Shown: piece after piece, positions 42,615-51,348 of the stretch
Layout: every line of letters begins with the position of its first letter
Numbering within the stretch: the stretch's first letter is position 1
Made by a program: the position numbers and the translations under genes
Notes under the pieces: generated by a model
Told to the model about the DNA's origin: nothing
The model's database searches: none
Seen by the model: the letters and a program-made list of their open reading frames with translations, nothing else
Assembly (NCBI RefSeq): GCF_014205335.1
Contig: NZ_JACHNH010000001.1
Location: forward strand, 2,784,501 to 2,848,500
DNA: 64,000 bases
Reading direction: 5' to 3'
Source of the DNA: Amorphoplanes digitatis
GTDB taxonomy: Bacteria; Actinomycetota; Actinomycetes; Mycobacteriales; Micromonosporaceae

Positions 42615-43865
42615 ATGACAGCCACCATCCAGGCGGTCCGGATCGGGGGCGCGGACCGGGTGCTCACCGCCCGTGAGGTCGCCGACTTCATCGCGGAGCG
42701 GCTCGCCGGCCTCGACGCCGACGGTCGCAGCGTGTGCGTGCTCGTGCCGGACGCCACCCGGGTGTGCCCGCTGCCGCTGCTTGTCGGCGCCGTGCACCGG
42801 GCGCTGCACGGCCGGGTGTCGAGGCTGACTGTGCTGATCGCGCTCGGCACGCACGGCGCGATGAGCGCCGAGGCCCTGGCGGCGCACGTCGGCACCTATC
42901 CCGGCGTCGAGGTGCGCAACCACGAGTGGTGGGACCCCGCCACGTTCGCGAATCTGGGTACGATCCCGGCATCGCGGATCGAGGAGCTGTCCGGCGGCCG
43001 GATGAGCGGCGACGTCGAGGTGCTGCTCAACCGCGCGGTGGTCGAGCACGACATCTCCCTGGTGGTCGGGCCGGTGCTGCCGCACGAGGTGGTCGGCATG
43101 TCCGGCGGCAACAAGTACTTCTTCCCCGGCGTGGCCGGCCAGGGGATCATCGACGTCTCGCACTGGCTCGGCGCGCTGATCACCTCCGCCGAGATCATCG
43201 GAACGACCGGGCTCACCCCCGTGCGCGCCCTGATCAACGACGGCGCCGCGCTGATACCCGCCGAGAAGTACGCGTTCAGCGTGGTCACCGCCGAGAGCGC
43301 GGAGGGCAGCGGCCTGCACTCGATCTCGTTCGGCGACTGCGTCTCGTCCTGGGCGAGCGCCGCCGAGATCAGCGCCGCCACCCACGTCACCTACCTCGAC
43401 CGTCCCTATCGCCGGGTGCTGTCGCTGATACCGGAGATGTACGACGAGATCTGGACCGGCGCCAAGGGCTTCTACAAGGTCGAGCCGATCGTCGCCGACG
43501 ACGGCGAGGTGATCCTGTACGCGCCGCACATCCGCGAGATCGCCACCAGCCACCCGCAGATCCACGAGATCGGCTACCACTGCCGGGACTACTTCGTGAA
43601 GCAGTGGGACGCCTTCGCGCACGTGCACTGGGGAGTCCTCGCGCACTCGACCCACCTGCGCGGCGCGGGCACCTACGACGCGGACACCGGCGTGGAGCGG
43701 CCGCGGGTCCGCGTCACGCTGGCGACCGGCATCCCGGAGGAGGTCTGCCGCGCGGTGAACCTCGGCTACCTCGACCCCGCGACGATCGACATCGCGGACT
43801 ACGCCACCGATCCGGACACGCTCGTCGTCCCGCGCGCGGGGGAGGTCCTGTTCCGCCTGCGCTGA
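42615..43865 (+). CDS. LarA-family (DUF2088) protein, lactate racemase-like
   Basis: The 416-residue protein matches the nickel-dependent lactate racemase family: LVPDATRVCP near the N-terminus, IALGTHGAMS, and SGGNKYFFPGVAG. No genes for pincer-cofactor synthesis (larB, larC, larE) are nearby, so the substrate may be another 2-hydroxy acid, or cofactor genes lie elsewhere. ATG 42615 has AAAGGA about 9 nt upstream. It stands alone between the signalling phosphatase and a BlaI-type repressor. Confidence 0.85.
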   Translation: MTATIQAVRIGGADRVLTAREVADFIAERLAGLDADGRSVCVLVPDATRVCPLPLLVGAVHRALHGRVSRLTVLIALGTHGAMSAEALAAHVGTYPGVEVRNHEWWDPATFANLGTIPASRIEELSGGRMSGDVEVLLNRAVVEHDISLVVGPVLPHEVVGMSGGNKYFFPGVAGQGIIDVSHWLGALITSAEIIGTTGLTPVRALINDGAALIPAEKYAFSVVTAESAEGSGLHSISFGDCVSSWASAAEISAATHVTYLDRPYRRVLSLIPEMYDEIWTGAKGFYKVEPIVADDGEVILYAPHIREIATSHPQIHEIGYHCRDYFVKQWDAFAHVHWGVLAHSTHLRGAGTYDADTGVERPRVRVTLATGIPEEVCRAVNLGYLDPATIDIADYATDPDTLVVPRAGEVLFRLR

Positions 43866-43911
43866 GCCGCCGGGGCACAGCGGACGGCGGGCCCGCGGCT
43901 ATGCTGCCCGG

Positions 43912-44286
43912 GTGCCGCCCGAAGACGAGACCTCGGCGCGCCGGCCGGCCGGCGCCCTCGAATCGGAGGTGCTGCGCGCGCTCGTCTCCGCGGCCTCGCC
44001 GCTCACCCCGCGCGACGTGCTCGACCGGTTGCCGGCGCCGCTGTCGTACAGCACGGTGGTGACGGTGCTGACCCGCATGCACGCCAAGGGGATGGTGGCC
44101 CGCTACCGCGAGGGGCGCGCGTTCCGGTACGCGCCGCTCACCGACGAGGCCTCGGTCGCCGCCGAGCGGATGAGCGCCGCGCTCGGCACCGGGACGGACC
44201 GGGCGACGGTGCTGCGCCGGTTTGTGGCCGGGCTGAAGCCGGGCGACGAGGAGCTGCTGCGCCGGCTGCTCGGCGACGACGTCTAG
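43912..44286 (+). CDS. BlaI/MecI-family transcriptional repressor
   Basis: A 124-residue winged-helix repressor: LESEVLRALVSAASPLTPRDVLDRLPAPLSYSTVVTVLTRMHAKGMVAR is the recognition domain, followed by a dimerisation tail (ATVLRRFVAGLKPGDEELLRRLL). GTG 43912 is the only good start. The usual M56 partner gene is adjacent but on the opposite strand, 7 nt away tail to tail; normally the pair is co-directional. Confidence 0.92.
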   Translation: MPPEDETSARRPAGALESEVLRALVSAASPLTPRDVLDRLPAPLSYSTVVTVLTRMHAKGMVARYREGRAFRYAPLTDEASVAAERMSAALGTGTDRATVLRRFVAGLKPGDEELLRRLLGDDV

Positions 44287-44293
44287 CGCGTTC

Positions 44294-45214
44294 CTACCGC
44301 TGCGCGGCGAGCAGCAGCTCACCCAGGTCGTAGACGCACTCGGCGGTCCAGGCGAGCGAGAACGCCGCGACCGCGGCCGGGACCACCAGCGGCAGCGGCG
44401 AACGGGTGCGGCGCGGTGCCAGCAGGGACGCGACCCGGCGCGGGACCGCGCCGGCCCGGCGCAGGTCCTCCCGCGACGGCGTCATGCGCAGGCTGCCGTG
44501 CCCGCCGTCGGAGACCAGGGCGGCCGCGCCGATGGCGACCGCGACCGCGCGGCGGTCGTCGAGCTCGGCGGCGGCGCGTTCGTCGGCGGCGCGCTCGACG
44601 AGGTAGTCGAACTTGCGGGTGAGCAGGCGGAAGGCCGGGTGTACGGCGGCCGACAGCCGGGCGAGCAGCACCAGCCGGTGGTGGTGTGCCGCCAGATGGG
44701 CCCGCTCGTGCGCGAGCAGCGCCGCGTACTGCGCGTCGTCGAGGGCGGCCCGCATGCCCGTGGTGACCACGATCCGGCCGCCCGCGCCGGGCACCGCGAA
44801 CGCCTCGACCCGGTCGTCCTCGATGACGACGAGCCGGCCGTCGACGGCCGGCAGGGTGGTGAAGCGGCGGGCGTAGGCGGTGTCGCGGCGGTGTGCGCGC
44901 CACACGCGGGCGATGCCGGCCAGAGCGGCGAGCACCATCGCCAGGCAGAGCCAGGACACCCACGGCTCGCGCGCGGTGTCGGCGCGCACGTACCCGGCGG
45001 AGAAGCGCAGCAGGCTGCCGGCGGCCGGCAGCTCCGCGAGGGCCTTGACCGCGAACGCGGCGAGGGTGACCAGGCAGGCGGCCGCGGCGGCGGTCAGGGA
45101 GGTGGCCAGGACGGTCGCCGCGATCTCGGGCCGCAGTCGGTCGGCGAGGTAGCGGATCGCCACGACGACCAGGACCGGGCAGATCACCACCGACCAGACG
45201 AAATGATCGAACAC
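44294..45214 (-). CDS. M56-family (BlaR1-like) membrane metallopeptidase
   Basis: The 306-residue protein has about four membrane helices and the zinc motif HERAH (LLAHERAHLAAHHH), with downstream Glu candidates in ERAADERAA. It lacks the penicillin-binding sensor domain of true BlaR1. Members of this type usually cleave or relieve the BlaI-type repressor. Convergent orientation with the BlaI gene means they are not in one operon. The EfeU operon starts divergently on its upstream side. Confidence 0.9.
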   Translation of the reverse strand: MFDHFVWSVVICPVLVVVAIRYLADRLRPEIAATVLATSLTAAAAACLVTLAAFAVKALAELPAAGSLLRFSAGYVRADTAREPWVSWLCLAMVLAALAGIARVWRAHRRDTAYARRFTTLPAVDGRLVVIEDDRVEAFAVPGAGGRIVVTTGMRAALDDAQYAALLAHERAHLAAHHHRLVLLARLSAAVHPAFRLLTRKFDYLVERAADERAAAELDDRRAVAVAIGAAALVSDGGHGSLRMTPSREDLRRAGAVPRRVASLLAPRRTRSPLPLVVPAAVAAFSLAWTAECVYDLGELLLAAQR

Positions 45215-45275
45215 CGTGGTTCCCCCTCACATGCGCAGCCGCAGTGTTTCACACGGTCGGGGTACCCCTGGACAG

Positions 45276-45294
45276 TTAGGCAAGCCATCCCTAA
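45276..45294. promoter_or_regulatory. Iron box (IdeR/DmdR1-like), distal
   Basis: TTAGGCAAGCCATCCCTAA matches the 19-bp IdeR consensus TTAGGTTAGGCTAACCTAA at about 13 positions. It lies 50-68 nt upstream of the EfeU start. Confidence 0.65.
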
Positions 45295-45312
45295 TCTACA
45301 GTCTGTCGGAGC

Positions 45313-45331
45313 AAGGTAAGGCAAGCCTTAA
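45313..45331. promoter_or_regulatory. Iron box-like palindrome, proximal
   Basis: Contains TAAGGCAAGCCTTA, a near-perfect inverted repeat that shares AGGCAAGCC with the distal box. It lies 13 nt before the EfeU start codon, overlapping the likely ribosome-binding region. Confidence 0.55.
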
Positions 45332-45343
45332 CGAAAGAGAGCC

Positions 45344-46195
45344 ATGCTCGCCACCTACCTGATCGGCCTACGCGAGGGACTCGAGGCCACCCTGGTGGTC
45401 ACCATCCTGGTCGCGTTCCTGGTCAAGGCCGACCGCAAGGACCGTCTTCCCCAGGTCTGGGCCGGGGTGGCCGCCGCGGTCGCGCTCTCGGTCGGCTTCG
45501 GCGCCCTGCTCAGCTACACCTCCACCACCCTGCTGCGCGACTACGACCAGCGCGAGCTCTTCGAGGCGATCACCTCCATCCTGGCCGTCGCCTTCGTCAC
45601 CTGGATGATCTTCTGGATGCGGCGGGCGGCCCGCTCGATCGCCGGTGACCTGCGCGGCAAGCTCGCCGACGCGCTCGCCGTCGGCTCGATCGCGGTGGCC
45701 GTGATGGCGTTCCTCGCGGTCGTCCGCGAGGGCCTCGAGACCTCACTGATCTTCTACTCGGCCGTGCAGGGCGCCGGCGTCGACGGCGGCCCGCTCTACG
45801 CGCTGCTCGGCGGGATCGCCAGCGCGGTCCTGCTCGGCTACCTGATGTACGCCACCGCGGTCCGGATCAACCTCACCGTCTTCTTCACGGTGACCGGCGT
45901 GCTGCTCATCCTCGTCGCCGCAGGCATCCTCAAGTACGGCGTGCACGACCTGCAGGAGTCCGGCGTACTGCCCGGGCTCAACACGCTGGCGTACGACATC
46001 AGCGGCACGCTCGACCCGTCCGCCTGGTACACGGCCCTGGTCACCGGCATCTTCAACATCACGCCGACGGCCAGCGTCGTCGAGGCGCTCGCCTGGGTCG
46101 CGTTCGCCGTACCCGTTCTCTTCCTCTTCCTGCGACCGACCGGCAGCAGGCCGGCCGCAGTGCCCACCACCCCGGCATCCTCGCCGCAGCCATAG
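45344..46195 (+). CDS. efeU: EfeU/FTR1-type iron permease
   Basis: A 283-residue permease with seven predicted helices and two REGLE motifs (Arg10-Glu14 and Arg128-Glu132), the iron-binding signature of FTR1/EfeU. It takes up ferric iron delivered by the EfeO and EfeB proteins encoded next (8-9 nt gaps). GAAAGAGAG lies before ATG 45344. Two iron boxes upstream indicate IdeR-type repression by iron. Confidence 0.95.
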   Translation: MLATYLIGLREGLEATLVVTILVAFLVKADRKDRLPQVWAGVAAAVALSVGFGALLSYTSTTLLRDYDQRELFEAITSILAVAFVTWMIFWMRRAARSIAGDLRGKLADALAVGSIAVAVMAFLAVVREGLETSLIFYSAVQGAGVDGGPLYALLGGIASAVLLGYLMYATAVRINLTVFFTVTGVLLILVAAGILKYGVHDLQESGVLPGLNTLAYDISGTLDPSAWYTALVTGIFNITPTASVVEALAWVAFAVPVLFLFLRPTGSRPAAVPTTPASSPQP

Positions 46196-46203
46196 GAGAC
46201 ACC

Positions 46204-47343
46204 GTGCGTAGATCCCCCCGTCTGCTCGCCCTCGTGACCGCCGGGTCGCTCGGCGCGTCACTCGCCGCGTGCGGCTCCGGCGAGGACACCCCGGCGCCCG
46301 CCGGCGGCCCGATCGCCGTGCAGGCCACCGACACCAGCTGCGAGGTGGCCAGGACCTCCACGGAGGCCGGCACCAGCGTCTTCGCCATCACCAACAAGGG
46401 GCAGAAGGTCACCGAGTTCTACGTGTACGCCCCCGGCGACCGGGTGATGGCCGAGGTGGAGAACGTCGCGCCGGGCCTGTCCCGCAACCTGCACGTCGAG
46501 CTGCCCGCCGGCACCTACGAGACCGCCTGCAAGCCCGGCATGATCGGCAAGGGCATCCGCGGCCAGTTCACCGTCGCCGGCTCGGCCGCGCCGCTGACCG
46601 ACGACGCCGCGCTGCTCGCCGCGACCGAGAGCTACTCGCGGTACGTGAAGAGCCAGACCGGCGCGCTGCTGGAACGCACCACCGAGTTCGTCGCCGCGGT
46701 CAAGGCCGGCGACGTGGCCAAGGCCAAGGAGCTCTTCCCGATCGCGCGGACCTACTGGGAGCGGATCGAGCCGGTCGCCGAGATCTTCGGTGACCTCGAC
46801 CCGCGCATCGACGGCCGCGAGGAGGTCACCGAGGAGGGCCTGAAGTTCGGCGGCTTCCACCGCATCGAGAAGGACCTCTGGATCGACGGGAGCGCGGCCA
46901 AGTCCGGCCCGATCGCCGACCAGCTGCTGACCGACGTCAAGGAGATCGTGCAGAAGGCCAACGCCGAGAAGCTGTCGCCGTTGCAGCTGGCCAACGGCGC
47001 CAAGGCCCTGCTCGACGAGGTCGCCGCCGGGAAGATCACCGGCGAGGAGGACCGCTACTCGCACACCGACCTGTGGGACTTCAACGCCAACGTGGAGGGC
47101 TCCAAGGCGGCGATCGCCGCGCTGCGGCCGGTCCTCCAGGAGCGCGACCCGGCGCTGGTCAAGACCCTCGACACCGAGTTCGCCAACGTCGACGCCACCC
47201 TCGGCAAGCACCGCGCCGGCGACGCCTGGAAGCTGCACACCGAGCTCAGCAAGGCCGACCTCAAGGAACTCTCGGACGCCATCAACGCGCTCGCCGAGCC
47301 GATCAGCCAGGTGGCCGCCGTGGTCGCCAAGAAGAAAGCCTAG
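46204..47343 (+). CDS. efeO: EfeO periplasmic iron-binding lipoprotein (cupredoxin + M75)
   Basis: The 379-residue protein begins with a lipoprotein signal (lipobox LAAC, Cys23), then a cupredoxin-like domain (about 30-120) and an M75 peptidase-like helical domain with HxxE-type motif in GGFHRIEKDLW. This is the EfeO layout. It should bind extracellular iron and pass it to EfeU. GTG 46204 follows AGGAG. Confidence 0.95.
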   Translation: MRRSPRLLALVTAGSLGASLAACGSGEDTPAPAGGPIAVQATDTSCEVARTSTEAGTSVFAITNKGQKVTEFYVYAPGDRVMAEVENVAPGLSRNLHVELPAGTYETACKPGMIGKGIRGQFTVAGSAAPLTDDAALLAATESYSRYVKSQTGALLERTTEFVAAVKAGDVAKAKELFPIARTYWERIEPVAEIFGDLDPRIDGREEVTEEGLKFGGFHRIEKDLWIDGSAAKSGPIADQLLTDVKEIVQKANAEKLSPLQLANGAKALLDEVAAGKITGEEDRYSHTDLWDFNANVEGSKAAIAALRPVLQERDPALVKTLDTEFANVDATLGKHRAGDAWKLHTELSKADLKELSDAINALAEPISQVAAVVAKKKA

Positions 47344-47352
47344 GAGCGGGTA

Positions 47353-48621
47353 ATGGCGAAGATCTCCCGGCGGCGCGCACTCACCCTGGCCGGCGTGGGC
47401 GCCGCCGGGATCGCCGGCACCGGCGCGGCGGCGCTGCGCTTCACCGCCGACGCCAACGCCGGCGCCAACCCCGATCCGGTCACCGGCGCGGTGGCGTTCA
47501 CCGGTGCGCACCAGGCCGGCATCGTCACCCCGGCGCAGGACCGGCTGCACTTCGTCGCGTTCGACGTCATCACCAAGGACCGCGACCGGCTGATCCGCCT
47601 GCTCAAGGAGTGGACGGCCGCCGCGGCCCGGATGACCGCCGGCCAGGACGCCGGCGAGATCGGCGCGGTCGCCGGCATCCCCGAGGCGCCGCCGGACGAC
47701 ACCGGCGAGGCGATCGGCCTGCCGCCGTGCGCCCTGACCATCACCGTCGGCTTCGGCCCGACCCTGTTCCGCGGCGCCGACGGCCGGGACCGCTTCGGGC
47801 TGGCCGCCCGGCGGCCCGCGGCGCTCGAGCCGCTGCCCCGGTTCACCGGCGACACCCTCGACGAGGCGCTCTCCGGCGGCGACATCGGCATTCAGGCCTG
47901 CGCCAACGACCCGCAGGTCGCGGTGCACGCCATTCGCAACCTGGCCCGCATCGGCATGGGCACGGTCAGCGTCCGCTGGTCGCAGCTCGGCTTCGGGCGT
48001 ACCTCGTCGACCTCCACCGCCCAGGCCACCCCGCGCAACCTGTTCGGCTTCAAGGACGGCACCCGCAACCTGAAGGCCGAGCAGGAGGAGCTGCTCCGCG
48101 AGCACCTGTGGGTGCAGCCCGGCGACGGTCCGGACTGGATGGCCGGCGGCTCCTACCTGGTCACCCGCAAGATCCGCATGCTGGTCGAGACGTGGGACCG
48201 CTCGCCGCTCGCGGAGCAGGAGACGATCATCGGCCGGCACAAGGGCTCCGGCGCGCCCCTCGGCCTCAGCGACGAGTTCGAGGAGCCCGACTTCACCGCG
48301 GTCGGCGCGGACGGCGAGCCGCTGATCCCCACCACCGCCCACGCCAGGCTCGCCCACCCCGACGCCAACAAGGGCGCCCGGATCCTGCGGCGCGGGTACA
48401 ACTTCGTCGACGGATCCGACGGGCTCGGCCGGCTCAACGCCGGGCTGTTCTTCATCGGCTACCAGCGCGACCCGCGCACCGGGTTCATCCCGGTCCAGCG
48501 CAGCCTCGCCGCCCAGGACGAGATGAACGAGTACGTCCGCCACGTCTCCAGCGGACTCTTCGCCTGCCCGCCCGGCGTCACCGGCCCCGACGACCACTGG
48601 GGCAGCGCCCTGTTCGCGTGA
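47353..48621 (+). CDS. efeB: EfeB Dyp-type haem peroxidase
   Basis: A 422-residue Dyp-type peroxidase with a twin-arginine signal (KISRRRALTLAGVGAAGIAG), so it is exported folded with haem. The family motif GFKDGTRN includes the catalytic Asp region. With EfeU and EfeO it completes the EfeUOB system; it is thought to oxidise ferrous iron at the cell surface. GGAGCGG lies before ATG 47353. Confidence 0.95.
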   Translation: MAKISRRRALTLAGVGAAGIAGTGAAALRFTADANAGANPDPVTGAVAFTGAHQAGIVTPAQDRLHFVAFDVITKDRDRLIRLLKEWTAAAARMTAGQDAGEIGAVAGIPEAPPDDTGEAIGLPPCALTITVGFGPTLFRGADGRDRFGLAARRPAALEPLPRFTGDTLDEALSGGDIGIQACANDPQVAVHAIRNLARIGMGTVSVRWSQLGFGRTSSTSTAQATPRNLFGFKDGTRNLKAEQEELLREHLWVQPGDGPDWMAGGSYLVTRKIRMLVETWDRSPLAEQETIIGRHKGSGAPLGLSDEFEEPDFTAVGADGEPLIPTTAHARLAHPDANKGARILRRGYNFVDGSDGLGRLNAGLFFIGYQRDPRTGFIPVQRSLAAQDEMNEYVRHVSSGLFACPPGVTGPDDHWGSALFA

Positions 48622-48652
48622 AGCGAGCCGGCATCACGTACGGTGCGGCATC

Positions 48653-49318
48653 GTGAGCCCTGACCCGTTCGAGCGCTACACCCACCGCGTACAGCGGGTC
48701 GTGGCGCTGGCCGGCGACCGCGCCCGGCGGCCGCGCCGGGAGGAGATCGACACGGAGCACCTACTGCTGGCCGTCGTCGACGCGGGCGACGGCACGGCCG
48801 CGATGGCGCTGGCGGCGCTCGGCGTTCCGCTCGACGACCTCCGCGGCCGGGTGCCGGCCCACGCCGGCGCCGGTCAGGGCGTACCCGGCAAGTCCGTACC
48901 TTTGTCGGCTGCCGCGAGCGCCGTCCTCGACCGGGCGCGGCGCGAGGCCGACGCGATGGGCCACCACTACGTGGGTACCGATCATCTGCTGCTCTCCCTG
49001 ACCGCCCAGCCCGGCAGCGTCGCCGCGCGGGTGCTCGCCGGGATCGGCGTCACCGGCGATCACCTCCGCCCGGAGGTGGCCCGCCTGCTCGACGCACACC
49101 CGCGGGCACGGCGGACCCGCGACGAACCGACATACGAGCAGGTCATCGGCGGACGCCGCTTCGCGGTGCCGCCCGCGATCGGCGCGCACCACCGCCAGGC
49201 GGAACGACTGCGCGATCTGCTGCACCGGCATGGCGTGACCGTCGACCACCCCGAGACCGACCAGCACGAGACCGCGGCTCGCCGGTCTCCTCCGGCCCAG
49301 GAACACCTCGGTACCTGA
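48653..49318 (+). CDS. Clp N-terminal repeat-domain protein
   Basis: The 221-residue protein has two Clp N-terminal repeats (EEIDTEHLLLAVVDAG and HYVGTDHLLLSLTAQPG) like the N-domain of ClpC, but no AAA+ modules. The C-terminal 80 residues are basic with no recognised domain. It may be a regulator or adaptor of Clp proteolysis. GTG 48653 is the likely start; the ribosome site is weak. Confidence 0.82.
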   Translation: MSPDPFERYTHRVQRVVALAGDRARRPRREEIDTEHLLLAVVDAGDGTAAMALAALGVPLDDLRGRVPAHAGAGQGVPGKSVPLSAAASAVLDRARREADAMGHHYVGTDHLLLSLTAQPGSVAARVLAGIGVTGDHLRPEVARLLDAHPRARRTRDEPTYEQVIGGRRFAVPPAIGAHHRQAERLRDLLHRHGVTVDHPETDQHETAARRSPPAQEHLGT

Positions 49319-49337
49319 CCTCCTGGAGCCCTGCCGG

Positions 49338-50300
49338 TCACCCGGCGGCGAGGCCGAAGAAGACGGCGTCGTGGTACGCCGAGCAGATCGTGTCCAGGAA
49401 GTACGGCGCCGCGGTGCCGCACTGGTCGGGCGCGGTGCCCGGGTCGACCGGCAGGCCGTGCCCCATCCCGGCGATCCGGTAGAGCCGGACCTGGTCAGTG
49501 CCGTACACCTCGAGCGTCGTGCCGCCGGGTAGCGCCGAGGTGGCGGTCGGCCGGTCGGGGACGCCGAGCACGTCGGTGAACTGGTCGCGTAGTTCGGCGC
49601 CGTTCGCCGGTGCCACCGCGTAGTCCGACTGTCCGTGCCAGATTGCCACCCGCGGCCGCGGCCCGGCGTAGCCCGGATAGGCGGCCCGGACGAGGTCGCC
49701 CCAGGACCCGGGTGACCGGTTCGGCGGCACGTACTGGCAGGTGAGGGCCGTGCTCAGCGAGGTCGCGCAGCGGTACGGCAGCCCGGCGACCACCGAACCC
49801 GCGGCGAACACGTCCGGGTAGGTCGCGAGCATCACCGCGCTCATCGCGCCGCCCGCGGACAGGCCCGACACGAAGACCCGGCCCGCGTCGACGCCGTACG
49901 CCGCGACGGCGTGGCCGACCATCTGGCGTACCGACAGCGCCTCGCCGGCGTCCCGGCGGGTGTCGCCGGTCTCGAACCAGTTGAAGCAGGAGTTGGCGTT
50001 GTTGCCCGGCCGCTGCTCCGGCAGCACCAGCGCGAAGCGCCACCGGTCGGCGAACGTCCGCCAGCCGGACCGGGCGAAGTAGCCGGCGGCGTTCTGCGTG
50101 CAGCCGTGCAGCAGCACGACGGCCGGCGCGCCGGCCGGCAGGCCGTCGGGGCGGTAGGCGTACATCGCCAGGTTGCCCGGGTTGGAGCCGAACGACGCCA
50201 CCTGGTCGAGGGTGGCCGCCGAGGCGGGCGAGGGCACGCCGGCGACGGCGACGGCGGCGAGCAGCGCCGCGGCGAAGTGTTGACCCAGCGTCCGTCCCAT
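49338..50300 (-). CDS. Secreted PHB depolymerase-family esterase (LpqC-like)
   Basis: A 320-residue secreted esterase with a Sec signal peptide ending ASAA. It belongs to the CE1/PHB depolymerase family: VVLLHGCTQNAAGYF (oxyanion loop), nucleophile motif GLSAGG, Asp in WHGQSDYAV and His in GMGHGLPVD. It probably cleaves extracellular short-chain polyesters or acetylated/feruloylated sugars. It converges on the Clp-N gene with a 19-nt gap. The intergenic region on its 5' side (50301-50474) holds only promoters as far as I can see. Confidence 0.9.
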   Translation of the reverse strand: MGRTLGQHFAAALLAAVAVAGVPSPASAATLDQVASFGSNPGNLAMYAYRPDGLPAGAPAVVLLHGCTQNAAGYFARSGWRTFADRWRFALVLPEQRPGNNANSCFNWFETGDTRRDAGEALSVRQMVGHAVAAYGVDAGRVFVSGLSAGGAMSAVMLATYPDVFAAGSVVAGLPYRCATSLSTALTCQYVPPNRSPGSWGDLVRAAYPGYAGPRPRVAIWHGQSDYAVAPANGAELRDQFTDVLGVPDRPTATSALPGGTTLEVYGTDQVRLYRIAGMGHGLPVDPGTAPDQCGTAAPYFLDTICSAYHDAVFFGLAAG

Positions 50301-50474
50301 GGCAGCCTCCGGCCTGACTAGCTGTCGTCTGTTTCGCCGAGGTTAATGCGATGTCACGGTGCTGTGACATGTCCGGCGCCTACATGCCAGCCGCCATCGA
50401 TATGGGCAGTGATTGATCCGCCTTCACGTTTGGGAACCGTCCATTCCGGGTAAACTCCGCCTTTAGGAGTGACT

Positions 50475-50909
50475 GTGGCGAGGTACCCCCAGCTGTTGCA
50501 CGCCGTTCTCGAGACCGTGAGACCGCGGGAACTCGCCGAGTTCTACCGGCGGCTCATCGGGCTGCGCTACCGGCCCGGTGACGAACCGCCCGCGGACGAT
50601 TCCGCCGACGATCCCGAATGGCTCGTGCTCGTGGACTCCGGCGGAGCGCGGAGGCTCGCCGTCCTGCACGTCGATCGGCTGCCGCCGCTGGCCGACCGCC
50701 AGCCCCGCACGACCTGGCCGCAGCACGACTTCCCGTGGCAGTCGCACGTCGACCTCACGGTCCCGGACCTCGCCGAGCTGCGGCGCCAACGCGGCAGGGC
50801 GAAGGCCCTCGGCGCGGAACTACTGCACGATCAGGCCGGCAGCCACGCCGAGCCGATGTACGCGTTCGCGGATCCGACGGGTCACCCGTTCTGCATCTTC
50901 GTTGCATAA
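50475..50909 (+). CDS. VOC (glyoxalase/bleomycin resistance) family protein
   Basis: The 144-residue protein shows paired beta-alpha-beta-beta-beta units of the vicinal oxygen chelate fold (LLHAVLETVRPRELAEFYRRLIGLRYRPG; HVDLTVPDLAELRRQRGRAKALGAELL; AFADPTGHPFCIFV). GTG 50475 is preferred over GTG 50469 because AGGAG lies 5 nt upstream of it. Substrate unknown. Confidence 0.87.
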   Translation: MARYPQLLHAVLETVRPRELAEFYRRLIGLRYRPGDEPPADDSADDPEWLVLVDSGGARRLAVLHVDRLPPLADRQPRTTWPQHDFPWQSHVDLTVPDLAELRRQRGRAKALGAELLHDQAGSHAEPMYAFADPTGHPFCIFVA

Positions 50910-50982
50910 GGCGCAGTCGGGTGGGTATTTACTTGCGGAAATTTCGATGTTCTCTCGCGCGAAATCCGGGTATCCCCTGCGC

Positions 50983-51330
50983 ATGTTCGAGTGTTTCGAA
51001 AACGCCGGCGTCGCTCGAACGTGGCCGCAATGTGGTCGGCAGTCCTCCATTACCGCATCCGAGCACGCGACCCTGAACGGGCTGCCGGACCGGTTGGGCC
51101 ACGTGGTCCCGGTCGCCGCCTGCGAGCTTGCCGCCGGGCACCCGGGCAGCCACGTCGCGTTCGTCGTCGCCGCGGAGGACGGTGATCACTGGTGGTGGCT
51201 TCGCTGGGACGCGCGGCACCGCCACCTGATCCGGCTCGATCCCTGCGAGCGCACGGCCACGGACGAGGATGTTCCGGACGACTGCCTGCTGCCGTCCGGC
51301 CATCATGGACCGCACAGCTTCGAGCTGTAG
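50983..51330 (+). CDS. Hypothetical protein, uncertain start
   Basis: An open frame of about 115 residues. The second half (VVPVAACELAAGHPGSHVAFVVAAEDGDHWWWLRWDARHRHLIRLDPC) has G/C-rich third positions and looks coding. The first 30 or so codons use AAA, TAT, TGT, CAA and ATT more than the genome does and may be leader. The true start may be near 51090 (TTG or GTG), ATG 50983, or ATG 50947. No family recognised; three cysteines and a GHPGSH motif are notable. Confidence 0.55.
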   Translation: MFECFENAGVARTWPQCGRQSSITASEHATLNGLPDRLGHVVPVAACELAAGHPGSHVAFVVAAEDGDHWWWLRWDARHRHLIRLDPCERTATDEDVPDDCLLPSGHHGPHSFEL

Positions 51331-51348
51331 CGGCGCTAGGGTCGGGCC

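Noticed and set aside
46258..48597. 779-residue leftward frame opposite efeO and efeB
   Set aside because: Composition typical of complement reading; EfeO and EfeB are certain on the other strand.
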